Of a DNA stretch of 64,000 nt, positions 30,025 through 41,236 are shown one piece after another. Origin of the DNA: Arachis hypogaea (Eukaryota > Streptophyta > Magnoliopsida > Fabales > Fabaceae); the NCBI RefSeq assembly GCF_003086295.3, contig NC_092038.1:97247837-97311836 (forward strand). Direction: 5' to 3'. The notes beneath the pieces were generated by a model. The model ran no database searches. It was not told where the DNA came from and worked only from the letters and a program-made list of their open reading frames with translations. The translations under genes and the position numbers were made by a program. The number at the start of each line of letters is the position of its first letter. The stretch's first letter is position 1.

Positions 30025-31149
30025 ATGGCATCCAAGGCCGGAGAAACCTCTAGAAAGAGGAAAAGGAAGGCAAAAGCTTCCACCTCCGAGTCATGGGAGA
30101 TGGAGAGATTCATCTCAAGGGTGCATCAAGACCACTTCTATGAAGTTGTGGCCTTGAAGAAGGTGATCCCCGAGGTCCCTTTCAAACTCAAAAAGAGTGA
30201 ATATCCGGAGATCCGACATGAGATCCGAAGAAGAGGTTGGGAAGTTCTTACCAACCCCATTCAACAAGTCAGAATTTTAATGGTTCAAGAGTTCTATGCC
30301 AATGCATGGATCACCAAGAACCATGATCAAAGTGTGAACCCGGATCCAAAGAATTGGCTTACTATGGTTCGGGGGAAATACTTGGATTTTAGTCCAGAAA
30401 ATGTAAGGTTGGCATTCAACTTGCCCATGATGCAAGGAGATGAACATCCTTACACTAGAAGGGTCAACTTTGATCAAAGGTTGGACCAAGTCCTCACAGT
30501 CATATGTGAAGAGGGTGCCCAATGGAAGAGAGATTCAAGAGGGAAGCCGGTTCAATTGAGAAGGCATGACCTCAAACCCGTGGCTAGAGGATGGTTAGAG
30601 TTTATCCAACGCTCAATCATTCCCACTAGCAACCGGTCTGAAGTTACTATAGACCGGGCTATCATGATTCATAGCATCATGATTGGAGAAGAAATAGAAG
30701 TTCATGAGGTTATATCCCAAGAACTTTATAAGGTGGCAGACAAGTCCTCTACCTTGGCAAGGTTAGCCTTTCCTCATCTCATTTGTCACCTCTATTATTC
30801 AGTTAGAGTTGACATAGAGGGAGACATCACCATTGATGAGGACAAGCCCATCACTAAGAAGAGGATGGAGCACACAAGAGATCCCACTCATCATGAGATC
30901 CTTGAGATTCCTCAAGGGATGCACTTTCCTCCACAAAACTATTGGGAGCAACTAAACACCTCCCTAGGAGAATTGAGTTCCAACATGGGACAACTAAGGG
31001 TGGAGCACCAAGAACACTCCATCCTCCTCCATGAAATTAGAGAAGATCAAAGAATCATGAGAGAGGAGCAACAAAGACAAGGAAGAGACATTGAGGAGCT
31101 CAAGCACTCCATAGGATCTTCAAGAGGAAGAACAAGCCGCCATCACTAA
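30025..31149 (+). CDS. ORF2 accessory protein of element E, intact (374 residues)
   Basis: The N-terminus is basic and nuclear-signal-like (SRKRKRKAKAS). The central domain has MVQEFYANAW, TMVRGKYLDFSPENVRLAFNLP, LKPVARGWLEF and PTSNRSEVTIDRAIMIH, as in the plant 'putative transposon protein' family (Pfam Transposase_32-like, from memory). The last 90 residues form a coiled coil (LSSNMGQLRVEHQEHSILL). There is no signal peptide or membrane segment, so I see no support for an envelope protein. The homologue in element A is at 2-859. The frame is intact. The function is unknown. Confidence 0.85.
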   Translation: MASKAGETSRKRKRKAKASTSESWEMERFISRVHQDHFYEVVALKKVIPEVPFKLKKSEYPEIRHEIRRRGWEVLTNPIQQVRILMVQEFYANAWITKNHDQSVNPDPKNWLTMVRGKYLDFSPENVRLAFNLPMMQGDEHPYTRRVNFDQRLDQVLTVICEEGAQWKRDSRGKPVQLRRHDLKPVARGWLEFIQRSIIPTSNRSEVTIDRAIMIHSIMIGEEIEVHEVISQELYKVADKSSTLARLAFPHLICHLYYSVRVDIEGDITIDEDKPITKKRMEHTRDPTHHEILEIPQGMHFPPQNYWEQLNTSLGELSSNMGQLRVEHQEHSILLHEIREDQRIMREEQQRQGRDIEELKHSIGSSRGRTSRHH

Positions 31150-32028
31150 GGTGGACCCGTTCTTTAATTTCCTTGTTCTTTATTTTTCTGTTTTTCGAAT
31201 TTTATGCTTATGTTTATCTATGTTTGTGTCTTGTGATCATTAGTGTCTTAGTGTCTATGCCTTAAAGTTATGAATGTCCTATGAATCCATCACCTTTCTT
31301 GAATGAAAAATGGTCTTAATTGAAAAAGAGAAGAATTGCATGAATTTTGAATTTTATAACAGTTTAATTATTTTGATGTGGTGGCAATATTTTTGTTTTC
31401 TGAATGTATGCTTAAACAGTGCATATGTCTTTTGAATTTGTGGTTCATGAATATTAGCTCTTGAAAGAATGATGAAAAAGGAGAAATGTTACTGAGGATC
31501 TGAAAAATCATAAAAATGATTCTTGAAGCAAGAAAAAGCAGTGAATACAAAAAAAAAATATTTCGAAAAAAAAAGAAGAAAGAAAAAGAAAGAGAAAAAG
31601 AAAGAAAAAGAAAGAAATAAAGTTGTGATCCAAGGCAAAAAGAGTGTGCTTAAGAACCTTGGACACCTCTAGTTGGGGACTCTAGCAAAGCTGAGTCACA
31701 ATCTGAAAAGGTTCACCCAATTATGTGTCTGTGGCATGTATGTATCCGGTGGTAATACTGGAAGACAGAGTGCTTTGGGCCACGGCCAAAACTCAATAAG
31801 TAGCTGTATTCAAGAATCATCATACTTAACTAGGAGAATCAATGACACTATCTGGATTCTAAGTGCCTAAAGAAGCCAATCATTCTGAATTTCAAAGGAT
31901 AGAGTGAGATGCCAAAACTGTTCAGAGGCAAAAAGCTAAAAGCCCCGCTCATCTAATTAATAATGATCTTCATAGATGATTTTGGAATTCATTGCATATT
32001 CTCTTCTTTTAATCTTATTTGATTTTCA
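31150..32028 (+). other. Conserved 3' non-coding region with purine tract (element E)
   Basis: The region is clearly alignable with 860-1861 of element A. It contains an A/G-only tract at about 31550-31617 and the 12-mer ATGTGTCTGTGG at 31723-31734. No gene is present. Confidence 0.7.
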
Positions 32029-32066
32029 GTTGCTTGAGGACAAGCAACAATTTAAGTTTGGTGTTG
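32029..32066 (+). promoter_or_regulatory. Hairpin plus PPT region before the 3' LTR (element E)
   Basis: GTTGCTTG-AGGA-CAAGCAAC is at 32029-32048, then TTTAAGTTTGGTGTTG up to the LTR start at 32067. It is identical in form to 1862-1899. Confidence 0.65.
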
Positions 32067-33777
32067 TGATGAGCGGATAATTTGTACGGTTTTTGGCATT
32101 GTTTTTAGTATGTTTTTAGTATGATCTAGTTAGTTTTTAGTATATTTTTATTAGTTTTTAGTTAAAATTCACTTTTCTGGACTTTACTATGAGTTTGTGT
32201 ATTTTTCTGTGATTTCAGGTATTTTCTGGCTGAAATTGAGGGACCTGAGCAAAAATCTGATTCAGAGACTAAAAAGGACTGCAGATGCTGTTGGATTCTG
32301 ACCTCCCTGCACTCGAAGTGGATTTTCTGGAGCTACAGAAGCCCAATTGGCGCGCTCGCAACGGCGTTGGAAAGTAGACATCCTGGGCTTTCCAGAAATA
32401 TATGATAGTCCATACTTTGCCCAAGATTTGATGGCCCAAATTGGCGTTCAAAATCACCTTCAGATTTTCCAGCGTTAAACGCCGGAACTGGCACAAGAAT
32501 GGGAGTTAAACGCCCAAACTGGCACCAAAACTGGCGTTTAACTCCAAGAAGAGTCTCTACATGAAAATGTTTCATTGCTCAGCCCAAGCACACACCAAGT
32601 GGGCCCGGAAGTGGATTTTTATGTCATTTACTCATCTCTGTAAACCTTAGGCTACTAGTTCTCTATAAGTAGGACCTTTTACTATTGTATTATAGAGCTT
32701 TTGATCATGTTTTTATGATTGAACCCTCTTTGGGAGGCTGGCCATTCGGCCATGCCTAGACCTTATTCTTATGTATTTTCAACGGTGGAGTTTCTACACA
32801 CCATAGATTAAGGTGTGGAGCTCTGCTGTACCTCGAGTATTAATGCAATTACTATTGTTCTTCTATTCAATTCCGCTTGTTCTTGTTCTAAGATATCACT
32901 TGTTCTTCAACTTGATGAATGTGATGATCCGTGACACTCATCATCATTCTCACCTATGAACGTGTGACTGACAACCACCTCCGTTCTACCTTAGATTGGG
33001 TGAATATCTCTTGGATTCCTGATACACGATGCATGGTTGATCGCCTGACAACCGAGCGCTCGCCTGACAACCGAGCCAGCCATTCCGTGAGATCAGAGTC
33101 TTCGTGGTATAGGCTAGAACTGATGGCGGCATTCAAGAGAATCCGGAAGGTCTAACCTTGTCTGTGGTATTCTGAGTAGGATTCAATGATTGAATGACTG
33201 TGACGAGCTTCAAACTCCTGAAGGCGGGGCGTTAGTGACAGACGCAAAAGAATCATTGGATTCTATTCCGACCTGATTGAGAACCGACAAATGGATAGCC
33301 GTGCCGTGACAGGGTGCGTTGAACATTTCCACTGAGAGGAGGGGAGGTAGCCACTGACAACGGTGAAACCCTTGCATAAGCTTGCCATGGAAAGGAGTAA
33401 GAAGGATTGGATGAAGATAGTAGGAAAGCAGAGAGACGGAAGGGACCAAGCATCTTCATACGCTTATCTGAAATTCCCACCAATGAATTGCATAAGTATC
33501 TCTATCTTTATCTTTATGTTTTATTCGTATATCACCCATATCCATTTGAGTTTGCCTGACTAAGATTTACAAGGTGACCATAGCTTGCTTCATACCAACA
33601 ATCTCTGTGGGATCGACCCTTACTCGCGTAAGGTTTATTACTTGGACGACCCAGTACACTTGCTGGTTAGTTGTGCGAAGTTGTGTTTATGCCATGGTAT
33701 TGAACACCAAGTTTTTGGATTCATTACCGGGGATTATTTGATTTGTGAAAAGTATTGATCACAATTTCGCGCTATCA
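32067..33777 (+). repeat. 3' LTR of element E (about 1.7 kb)
   Basis: It begins TGATGAGCGGATAATTTG and ends near ATTTCGCGCTATCA. Palindrome cores are at 32444, 32472, 32503 and 32534 (28, 31 and 31 bp), and TATAAGTAG at 32664. Unlike the LTRs of A and D, it carries an inserted segment near 33690-33745 that looks like an LTR end plus a decayed PBS. Confidence 0.8.
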
Positions 33778-35100
33778 GAGACCAATCTTAGAGGCAACCA
33801 AACTTCAATAATTCTCAGGGCAATTTTAATCAGAATAATTTCAATAATCGTCAGTTTCAGGCCTCTCAGCCACAGCAAGCACCCTCTCAGCCTCAAAATA
33901 TTCCTGACTTAGTCTCTATAGTTGCAGAACTCTCCAAGAACACTCATAGTTTCATGTAGGAGACCAGAGCCTCACTTCAGAAATTGTAAATACAAGTGAG
34001 TGGGTTGAGTAAGTAAGTACCTGAGAGGCCCCCTAACACTCTTCCTAGTGACACAGTGCCTAATCCAAGAGAAGAGTGCAAGGCCATCAAAGTGGCAAGT
34101 GAACCAGTGACAGAGGAGTAAGTACAAGTTGCTAAGGAATCAGAGGAAATAGAAGCTCTAGAAAGGAGACGGAACCATAGTACATGCCCCACCCAAGGCA
34201 CCTGAGCACAAGGCGAATATGCCATACCCTCAAAAACTCCAAAAGGAGACCAAGGACAAGGAGTTTTCAAAGTTCTTGAAAATTTTTAGAAAGTTGCAAA
34301 TCAATATTCCTTTTGTTGAGGTTTTGGAGAAAATGCCCCCTATGTCAAGTTCATGAAAGGCTTACTCTCTAAGAAGAAGACCTTAAAGAAAGATGAAACA
34401 GTGGTCCTGACCAAGGAATGGAGTGAAATAATTCAGAAAAAATTACCAAGGAAGATGCCAGATTATGGAGCTTTCAGATTGCATGCACTATTAGGAGTAT
34501 CACCTTTAACAAAGCCCTATGTGATCTTGGTACAAGTATTGATTTAATGCCCTTGTCTGTGATGAAAAAGCTACAAATTTAAGAGGCATAACCCACAAAG
34601 ATAGCCTTACAAATGGCAGACAAGTCTCTGAAATATGCACATAGAATAGTAAAAAATGTCTTGGCTAAGGTTAGAATATTCTTTCCCCTGCAGATTTTGT
34701 GATTCTTGACTTGAGAAAGGATAAAAATAACTCTATAATCCTGGGAATACCATTCCTAGCTACCGGGAGAGCTCTGATCAATATAGAGAAAGGGGAATTG
34801 GTTCTGAGGATGCATGACGATTACTTGGTATTCAAGGTTTTTTTACCCTTACATCACTCTGATGAGGGAGGTACTTACATGAAGAGTGAGCTCACTAACC
34901 TAAGACTCCAAGGATTCCTGATTGAAGTAAAGCAGAGTTCACAATTCAAACCTTTTTTGGTGGGAACCAATACAATTCTACCCGACATCAAATATAAGTT
35001 TGGTGTTGGGTGTGCATCATCCACCAAGGAGGAAGGTCCCAGGAAGAAGGTACCAAAGGGATGTAGGTATAAGAAGATGCCCACTGATGATTTTTTATAA
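33778..35100 (+). pseudogene. gag: gag C-terminal and protease remnant, Athila-like
   Basis: 33780-34010 holds a Q/N-rich gag segment and a L.K..HSFM block similar to 28130-28160. 34490-35100 is an aspartic protease remnant ([11 protein letters not shown], then a frameshift, then SIILGIPFLATGRALI). Stops occur at 33957 and 34581, and several frameshifts are present. The end has TATAAGTTTGGTGTTGGG at 34990, coding for KFGVG as in element E. It is older than its neighbours. Confidence 0.8.
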
Positions 35101-35259
35101 GGAATGAAGGTGGTATTTAGTAAAAGTCCAATTTTGCTTCATACTGTGAACATGATCTTCTCTCTTAAGCATATAGAGTTAATTCATGAGAGCACAGGAA
35201 AAAGATTCACAGTAAGAGGGGAAGAGATAAGGGCCTATGACTACCCCTCTATTTAGCAG
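35101..35259. other. Short non-coding tail of the gag-protease relic
   Basis: No gene. The stretch resembles the post-protease spacer seen at 58681-58800 (CTCTTAAGCATATAGAGTT against CTCTCGAGCACATTGAAAT). Confidence 0.4.
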
Positions 35260-35700
35260 AGCTGATCATCAAGCTAGTAGGTGTGGTGGTGGTTGTTGTG
35301 GTTCTATATAAGGTTCATATGGCTCATAAGGTGGTTGGTATGGTGGATAAGGATTAGGATCATATGGAGGTGTTTGGTGGTAGTGCGCTTGTGAGTATGA
35401 TGGTTGAGGGCTATATTGAGGAGGGGGTTCATAGGTATATGGTGGTGGTTGTTGATAATCACAAGGAGGTCCACCATAGCCATTAGATTGGTATGCATCA
35501 TGGAATGATTCTTGCTTATAGCACATTTGGGAAGGTTGTTGCCATGAAGGTTGATCAAATCCTTGAGGCTCTTCTCATCTTTGATTGTTCCATCCTTGAT
35601 GTATGTTGTCATTGAAATTTCCATTCCCTACAACATAGTTAGAACCAAATTTATAGCCAAAGTGGTGAGAATTCATAGTAGCAAGAGCAAATAAAGACAA
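35260..35700 (-). pseudogene. Proline/tyrosine-rich gag fragment, FIDEL-like
   Basis: On the minus strand a frame rich in P, Y and Q (YEPPPQYSP, YDPNPYPPYQP, YEPYEPYIEP) follows QGFDQPSWQQPSQMCY. I recall similar blocks in peanut gag-like proteins. One stop interrupts the upstream part near 35573. The ends are lost on both sides, and element F begins at 35760. Confidence 0.6.
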
Positions 35701-35759
35701 AAACTAACAAGGAACAAGAAAAACAAGATGCTACAACTAAGCAAAACTAGCAAACAAAC

Positions 35760-36296
35760 TGTTCATACCCTGGGTCGAGCTGTCCAACCCGGGATGTGTG
35801 ACGACAAATCGACCAACCTCTTCAGGTCAGAACTATCCGACCTCTTCTCCAAGAGCTCAGCCAAATCTCTACAGAGGCCCGAAGAAGGCCCAAACAGAGG
35901 AACACGACCCAAATCCAAAGGCAGTCCAAGCCTATAGAGATAAGGGCGGTTCCTTTAGAGATAAGATGGCTTCACTCAAAGATAAGATAAGATAAGATAA
36001 ACTATCTTATCTCCCGAAATATCACTCTACAAACATTATAAATACACTGGAGCACCCAGGTATAACTCATACTCTGATTCTACATAAAACCTGCTTAATA
36101 ACCTTGCTAACTTAAGCATCGGAGTCCCTTGCAGGTAACACCACCCTTCGGTGACAAAGGATCAATAACATTGCCAGTCCAACAAAGTCGGACACAACAA
36201 CTCCGGCCGCCACGCAAAAGCCGGACCTGTCATCTCCGATCAGTACAGAAGATCTTGTCCGAGATCGACCTACAGTTTCAGGTAACCCTCGGAACA
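35760..36296 (+). repeat. 5' LTR of element F (537 bp)
   Basis: It begins TGTTCATACCCTGGG and ends CCCTCGGAACA. A perfect (GATAA)4 lies at 35981-36000, followed by an inverted TATCTTATC. TATAAATA is at 36037-36044. Confidence 0.95.
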
Positions 36297-36297
36297 T

Positions 36298-36315
36298 TGG
36301 CGCCGTTGCCGGGGA
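36298..36315 (+). promoter_or_regulatory. Primer-binding site, tRNA-Asp type (element F)
   Basis: TGGCGCCGTTGCCGGGGA, one base after the LTR, identical to the PBS of elements C and H. Confidence 0.93.
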
Positions 36316-36337
36316 CCTAGAAGTCATCCAAATAACC

Positions 36338-37610
36338 ATGGCAGATAACCTGAACAACGACTACAACTCTAACATGGAGAACAGAACACCATATAAGAAC
36401 ATGGAGGTTACACTAGACAATACTTCTCAGCTTAACAAAAATAAGGACTTCCCAAGCACGGGACCCATGGAAGCACTTCAGAATCGCCTAAAACAGCTCG
36501 AAAAGGAGGTCGAATATCAGCGGGAAGCCGAGAAAGACCTACGAAGGGAAGTCAGGTGACGCCGTGAATTAGAAGACAAGCTCCAAAAGCTTGAAGCTGA
36601 TATCAAAACTAGAATTACTTGATCCAGCCACGAGGATAATTCCCACAAGGACCAAGACCAATTCACCAAAGAGATCATGAAGGCCAAAATCCCAAAAAAC
36701 TTCAAACCTCCCGATATAACTTTATATGATGGCACATCAGATCCCAGCCATCATCTCGGCAACTTCTGAAGCAGAATGTATCCCACCGATCCCTCAGACA
36801 CAACTCGGTGCAAAGCTTTCTCGACCACCTTAACAAAGGCAGCAATTAAATGGTTCAATAATCTGCCCCCCAGGTCCATCTCAAGCTTTGATGACTTAGC
36901 CAAAAAGTGTCTAGCCAGATTCTCCATCCAGAAGGACAAAACTAAACATGCCCCAAGTCTAATAGGGATCAAGCAAGGAAATCGGGAAAAGTCTTCGTAA
37001 CTACATGGAAAGATTCAACAAAGCATGTCTGGAGATTCAGAGTCTGCCAACCGAAGCAGCCATTATGGGTCTCATCAATGGCCTACAGGAGGGACTTTTT
37101 AGTCAATCCATATCAAAGAAATATCCCACATCTCTGAATGAAGTACAAGAACGAGCAGAAAAATACATCAACATGGAGAAAAACTCTCGACTAGGAAAAA
37201 TCCCAAAATCCGGATTCTCCAACTCCTCCCGAGATAAAGACAAAGATTCCAAGAAAAAATATGATCCGCATGGAGAAAAGATTAAAAAATACCATAATTA
37301 CACCCCTCTCCGAGTGTCTCTTGTGGATGTTTACAGAGAAGTATGCCACACGGAGAAGATTCCACCACCCCGTCCACTTAAAAGCAAAAAGGGAGGAGGA
37401 AATCGTATGGAATATTGCGAATACCATCGAATCTATGGACATCCCACCAACGAGTGCTTCGACTTGAAGAATGTCATAGAGAAATTGGTAAGGGAGGGGA
37501 GACTAGATCGGTACCTAGCCGGTAAGACAGATGAGCCCAGATAGAGAAGAAGAGACGAAGAGGTTGGTCGCTCAGAACAACCACCTCGTACCCCGGAGAA
37601 GCATGTTCAC
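36338..37610 (+). pseudogene. gag: gag (element F)
   Basis: The start MADNLNNDYNSNMENR is 22 bp after the PBS. A coiled coil is followed by the gag domain with W-F-N-N-L and FDDLAKKCLARFS, then the knuckle CEYHRIYGHPTNEC near 37420. TGA codons at 36557, 36620 and 36767 all replace arginine codons of the homologue, fitting CGA to TGA. One extra A near 36985 shifts the frame, and a TAG lies at 37542. Confidence 0.88.
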
Positions 37611-38255
37611 ATGATACACGGGAGATTCATGGGAGGAGGAATCTCTAAATCATCTCGCAAAAGACACCTCAAAGACGTATACCACGTCAGGGGAGGAGAA
37701 GAGGCACCCGACGTCCCTACTATCACCTTTACAAAAGAGGACCCAGCTGGCGTCATCTCGGGACATGACGATCCTATGGTCATCACTATCATGTTGGCCA
37801 ATGCTAATCTACACCGAACACTGGTGGACCTAGGAAGCTCGACCAACATTTTATTCAAGACAGCCTTCGACAAACTCGGCCTAGAAGGAAAAGAGCTCAG
37901 AGCATATCCGGACAGCTTATTTCGACTCGGAGACACCCCAATCCAACCACTTGGTTACATCTCGCTACACACAACTTTTAGAAAATGGAACCGGTCTAGG
38001 ACCTTCAACATAGACTACATAGTGGTCGGCGTGAAGTCAGCCTACAATGCCTTAATAGGTCGGACAACTCTAAACCAGCTCGGAGCAGCAGTCTCAACTC
38101 TACACCTATGCATGAAGTTCCAAACTGTAAAACGGATCGCTACGATAAAAGAAGACCAGAAGACGGCCCGCCGTTCTTACAAAGAAAGTCTAAACCTCTG
38201 GGGCAAAGGAGAAGAAATCCACACCATCGAACTCGGAAGAGTTCTAGGCCGATAA
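37611..38255 (+). pseudogene. pro: Aspartic protease (element F)
   Basis: KEDPAGVISGHDDPMVI is followed by the active site LVDLGSSTNILF and the flap-end motif ALIGRTTLNQLGA. The frame itself is open, but it is cut off from gag by the stop at 37542 and from RT by a stop at 38253. It is the best protease copy of the three Tat elements. Confidence 0.85.
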
Positions 38256-39763
38256 GAATTCCGTCCAAAACCAGAAGGCGAGATAGAAAAAGTCCATATT
38301 GGAGATGTCCCGGACAAAACAACCAACGTGGGCGCAATCCTTAAAGAAGATATAAAAAAGCCCCTCATACAATTCTTAAAGGATAACGTCGATCTCTTCG
38401 CATGGAAAGCCACAGACATGCCGGGCATAGACCCCAAGCAAATGTGCCACAAACTGGCAGTATATCTAAGGTCTCGGCCAGTACAGCAAAGGCGTAGAAA
38501 GCTCGGACCAGAAAGATCCCAAGCTGTCGAAGAACAGGTACAAGCCCTAATGGAGGAAGGATTCATTAGGGAGGTCAAATACCCATTATGGCTAGCCAAC
38601 GTGGTCTTATTAAAAAAATCAAATGGGAAGTGGCGGATGTGCACCGACTACACTGATCTCAACAAAGTCTGCCCAAAAGATCCATATCCTCTCCCAAATA
38701 TCGACGCTCTAGTGGACTTCTCCTCCAGTTACAAATACCTCTCCTTTATGGACGCTTATTCAGGATATAATCAAATCCCAATGTATCCACCTGATCAAGA
38801 AAAAAAATTATTTTTAACTCCCAAAGCAAATTACTGTTACATCGTCATGCCCTTCGGACTCAAAAACACAAGAGCTACCTACCAAAGGTTAATGAACAAA
38901 GTCTTCACAAAACACATCGGAAAACTAATAGAGGTATATGTAGATGACATGTTAGTAAAAACACAAAGCGATGAGTCGCTATTGTCTGACCTCGCCCAAG
39001 TATTCAATACCATAAGAAAGCATGGCATGCGACTTAATCCTGCAAAGTGCACCTTTGCAGTAGAGGCTAACAAGTTCTTGGGTTTTATGCTCACACAAAG
39101 GGGAATCGAGGCAAACCCAGATAAATGCCAAGCTATACTCGACATGAAGAGTCCAACATGTGTTAAAGAGGTACAACAACTCAATGGAAGATTGGTAGCC
39201 TTGTCCAGATTCCTAGCGGGATCCGTAATAAGATCCCTCCCCTTCTACGCCACCCTACGGAAGGGAAGGAGGTTTGAATGGACGGGGAAGTGCGAGCAAA
39301 CCTTCCAGGATTTCAAAAGATTCCTAGGAAAACCACCTATTCTAACCCGGCTACGGGAAGGAGAACCGCTTGTATTGTACCTCGTGGTAGGAAATCGTGC
39401 AGTAGCTTCGGCACTGATCTGAGAAGATGACAGTGGACAACAACCTATATACTTCATCCGTAAAGCACTACAAGGGTCCGAACTGAACTATCAAAAAATA
39501 AAAAAAAAATTGCCTATACTCTCATACTAACATCTCAACGACTTTGCTCATATTTCCATTTCACACCATAAGGATTCAGACCAACCAGCCCATAAAAAGC
39601 ATTTTACAGAAAATAGACTTAGCAGGAAGAATCTTGCAATGGACAGTCGAGTTGTCCGAATTCGACCTTCAGTATGAAGCTCAGATAGCCATCTAATCAT
39701 AGTATCTGGATGACTTCATTGCAGAGTTTATGGACACCCCAGAAATCCCTACAAAATGGAATC
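38256..39763 (+). pseudogene. pol: Reverse transcriptase and RNase H start (element F)
   Basis: 38328-39422 is an uninterrupted RT: GFIREVKYPLWLANVV, MCTDYTDLNKVCPKD, LSFMDAYSGYNQI, MPFGLKN, EVYVDDM, LGFMLTQRGIEANPDKC. TGA at 39420-39422 replaces an arginine codon of element G. An expanded A-tract near 39500 then shifts the frame. The sequence ends at 39763 against the LTR of G. Confidence 0.92.
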
Positions 39764-40306
39764 TATTCCGAGGGTTACCTGAAACTGTAGGTCGATCTTG
39801 GATGAGATCTTCTGTACTGGTCGGTGCTAACGTGTTCGGCTGGTGGGAGACGGCCGGAGCTGTTGTGTCCGACTTGTTGGACTTGGTGGTGGTGCTGATT
39901 CCTTTGTCCCCGGAGGGTGGGGGGTACCTGCAAGGGACTCCGATGCTTAAGTTAGCAAGGGTATTAAGCAGGTATTGAGTAGAATCAGAGTATGAGTTAT
40001 ACCTGGGTGCTCTAGTGTATTTATAATGGTGAGATATGACCTTTTGGATAAGATAAGTTAGTTATCTTATCTTATCTTTTATCTTTGAGTTGAGGTCAGC
40101 GTATCTTTCAACAGAACCGCCTTTATCTCTATAGGCTTAGGCCGCCTTAGGATTTGGGTCGTGCTCCTCTATTTGGGCCCTTTACTGGGCTCTTCTGTAG
40201 ATTTGGCCGAGCTCTTTAAGAAGAGATCGGATAGTCTGACCTGAAGAGGTCGGTCACTTTATCTTCAATCATCCCGGGTCGGATAGCTCGACCCAGGGTA
40301 TGAACA
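39764..40306 (-). repeat. 3' LTR of element G (543 bp)
   Basis: It is homologous to the LTRs of C and F. The terminal TG (plus-strand left end) is mutated to TA at 39764-39765. Three TTATC units lie at 40062-40076. Confidence 0.93.
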
Positions 40307-41236
40307 GTGCCCCTGCTTGAGCTCGGTTCTTCCTTTGGAGGTCGAGTCCTTGACTTCGGTCCTTCTTCAGTGAAGTCGAACTCAAGCATTTTGTCGATTC
40401 CTTTCTTTGTAGAGTCTTTTTTTTTAATGTAGAACGTTTTCCTCTAAAAGCGCGTGCTTTTGTATTAGCCCTTTTTTGGGAACGCAAGCAGTTTTAACAT
40501 CCGCATTTAATTGGCATTCATTGCCCCCATTCTCTCTTGGCTTTATTTTGAATTTTCTCGATCAAAAACGGTTTTTCTTCTTCATTTCTTCTTCGTAACT
40601 TCTCCCTTTACTCTCTCATTTTCTGTTTCTCTCATTTGCTCTCTGTCTTTCGTTTGCGCCTCTGCTTTCTTGCGTTGCGGTGTCACTTGGCGATTTTTTG
40701 GGCAGCCTTTGTTTCTGTGCTTCCATTATTTTCTTCGCAGCTTCTTTCATCTCCAGGTTAGTCCCATTTTATGTTTCCTCATTTATTTTTGACTTTGCAA
40801 TGGAGTTTTCCTTTTGATCTTCCTTTTGGAGAAAGTTTGGATCTTTCTGTTTTTATCATGCTTGACTTGTTGCATGCTCTAGATTTTTCCCCTTTTTTGG
40901 TGTGAATCTCTTCTTTGTTTGCTTGAATCTTTTTCTTTTGCATGTTGCCGCCGTTTCTGCCTGTGCTTTTGCTGATGATTTTTTACTTGATTTCAAAAAA
41001 GTTTGCACCTTTGCTGTTTTTCTTCTTGGTCCTTTTGGTGTTCTGATAAACTGTAGCAGTAGTGTTTTTCACTGATAAACTATAGGAGCGATACTTTTTC
41101 TGATAAACTGTAGAAGGGTGGTGTTTTTGCGTTTTTTTGCTTCTTTTGTTTCTTTCGGGATTTTATTTTCTTTTTGATGAGTGCCGGGATATAGGCTGTA
41201 GAAACAACATGAAAACCTTGCCTGTTTACTGCCTCC
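40307..41236 (+). other. Upstream region of the antisense gene (element G)
   Basis: Same layout as 10359-11496: C/T-rich leader around 40560-40760 with a donor-like CCAG/GTTAG near 40755. The ATG follows at 41237. No other gene is seen. Confidence 0.5.

Larger units (their letters stand above)
25961..33777 (+). mobile_element. Element E: FIDEL-like non-autonomous element with intact ORFs
   Basis: The order is AT-rich leader with palindromes, gag-protease (26879-29218), palindrome array, TATA box, ORF2 (30025-31149), conserved 3' region, hairpin plus PPT and 3' LTR. No RT, RNase H or integrase is present between protease and ORF2; only 806 bp separate them. A homologous 5' LTR and PBS are missing, because the bases before 25961 belong to a different LTR type. 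The left boundary is approximate. Confidence 0.8.
35760..39763 (+). mobile_element. Element F: Tat-lineage element, 5' two-thirds
   Basis: LTR 35760-36296, PBS 36298-36315, gag, protease, RT and the start of the RNase H region. It is cut at 39763 by the LTR of element G, just before the catalytic YVDGSS of the second RNase H. The remainder should lie beyond the right edge. Possible TSD of G: GAATC at 39759-39763. Confidence 0.92.

Noticed and set aside
30025..31149. ORF2 as an envelope-like protein because of its place before the 3' LTR
   Set aside because: No signal peptide, no membrane segment and no glycoprotein-like cysteines. It matches a plant transposon protein family instead.
36298..36315. 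tRNA-Asp-like sequence as part of a tRNA gene
   Set aside because: Only 18 bases complementary to the 3' end are present, next to the LTR. It is a primer-binding site.
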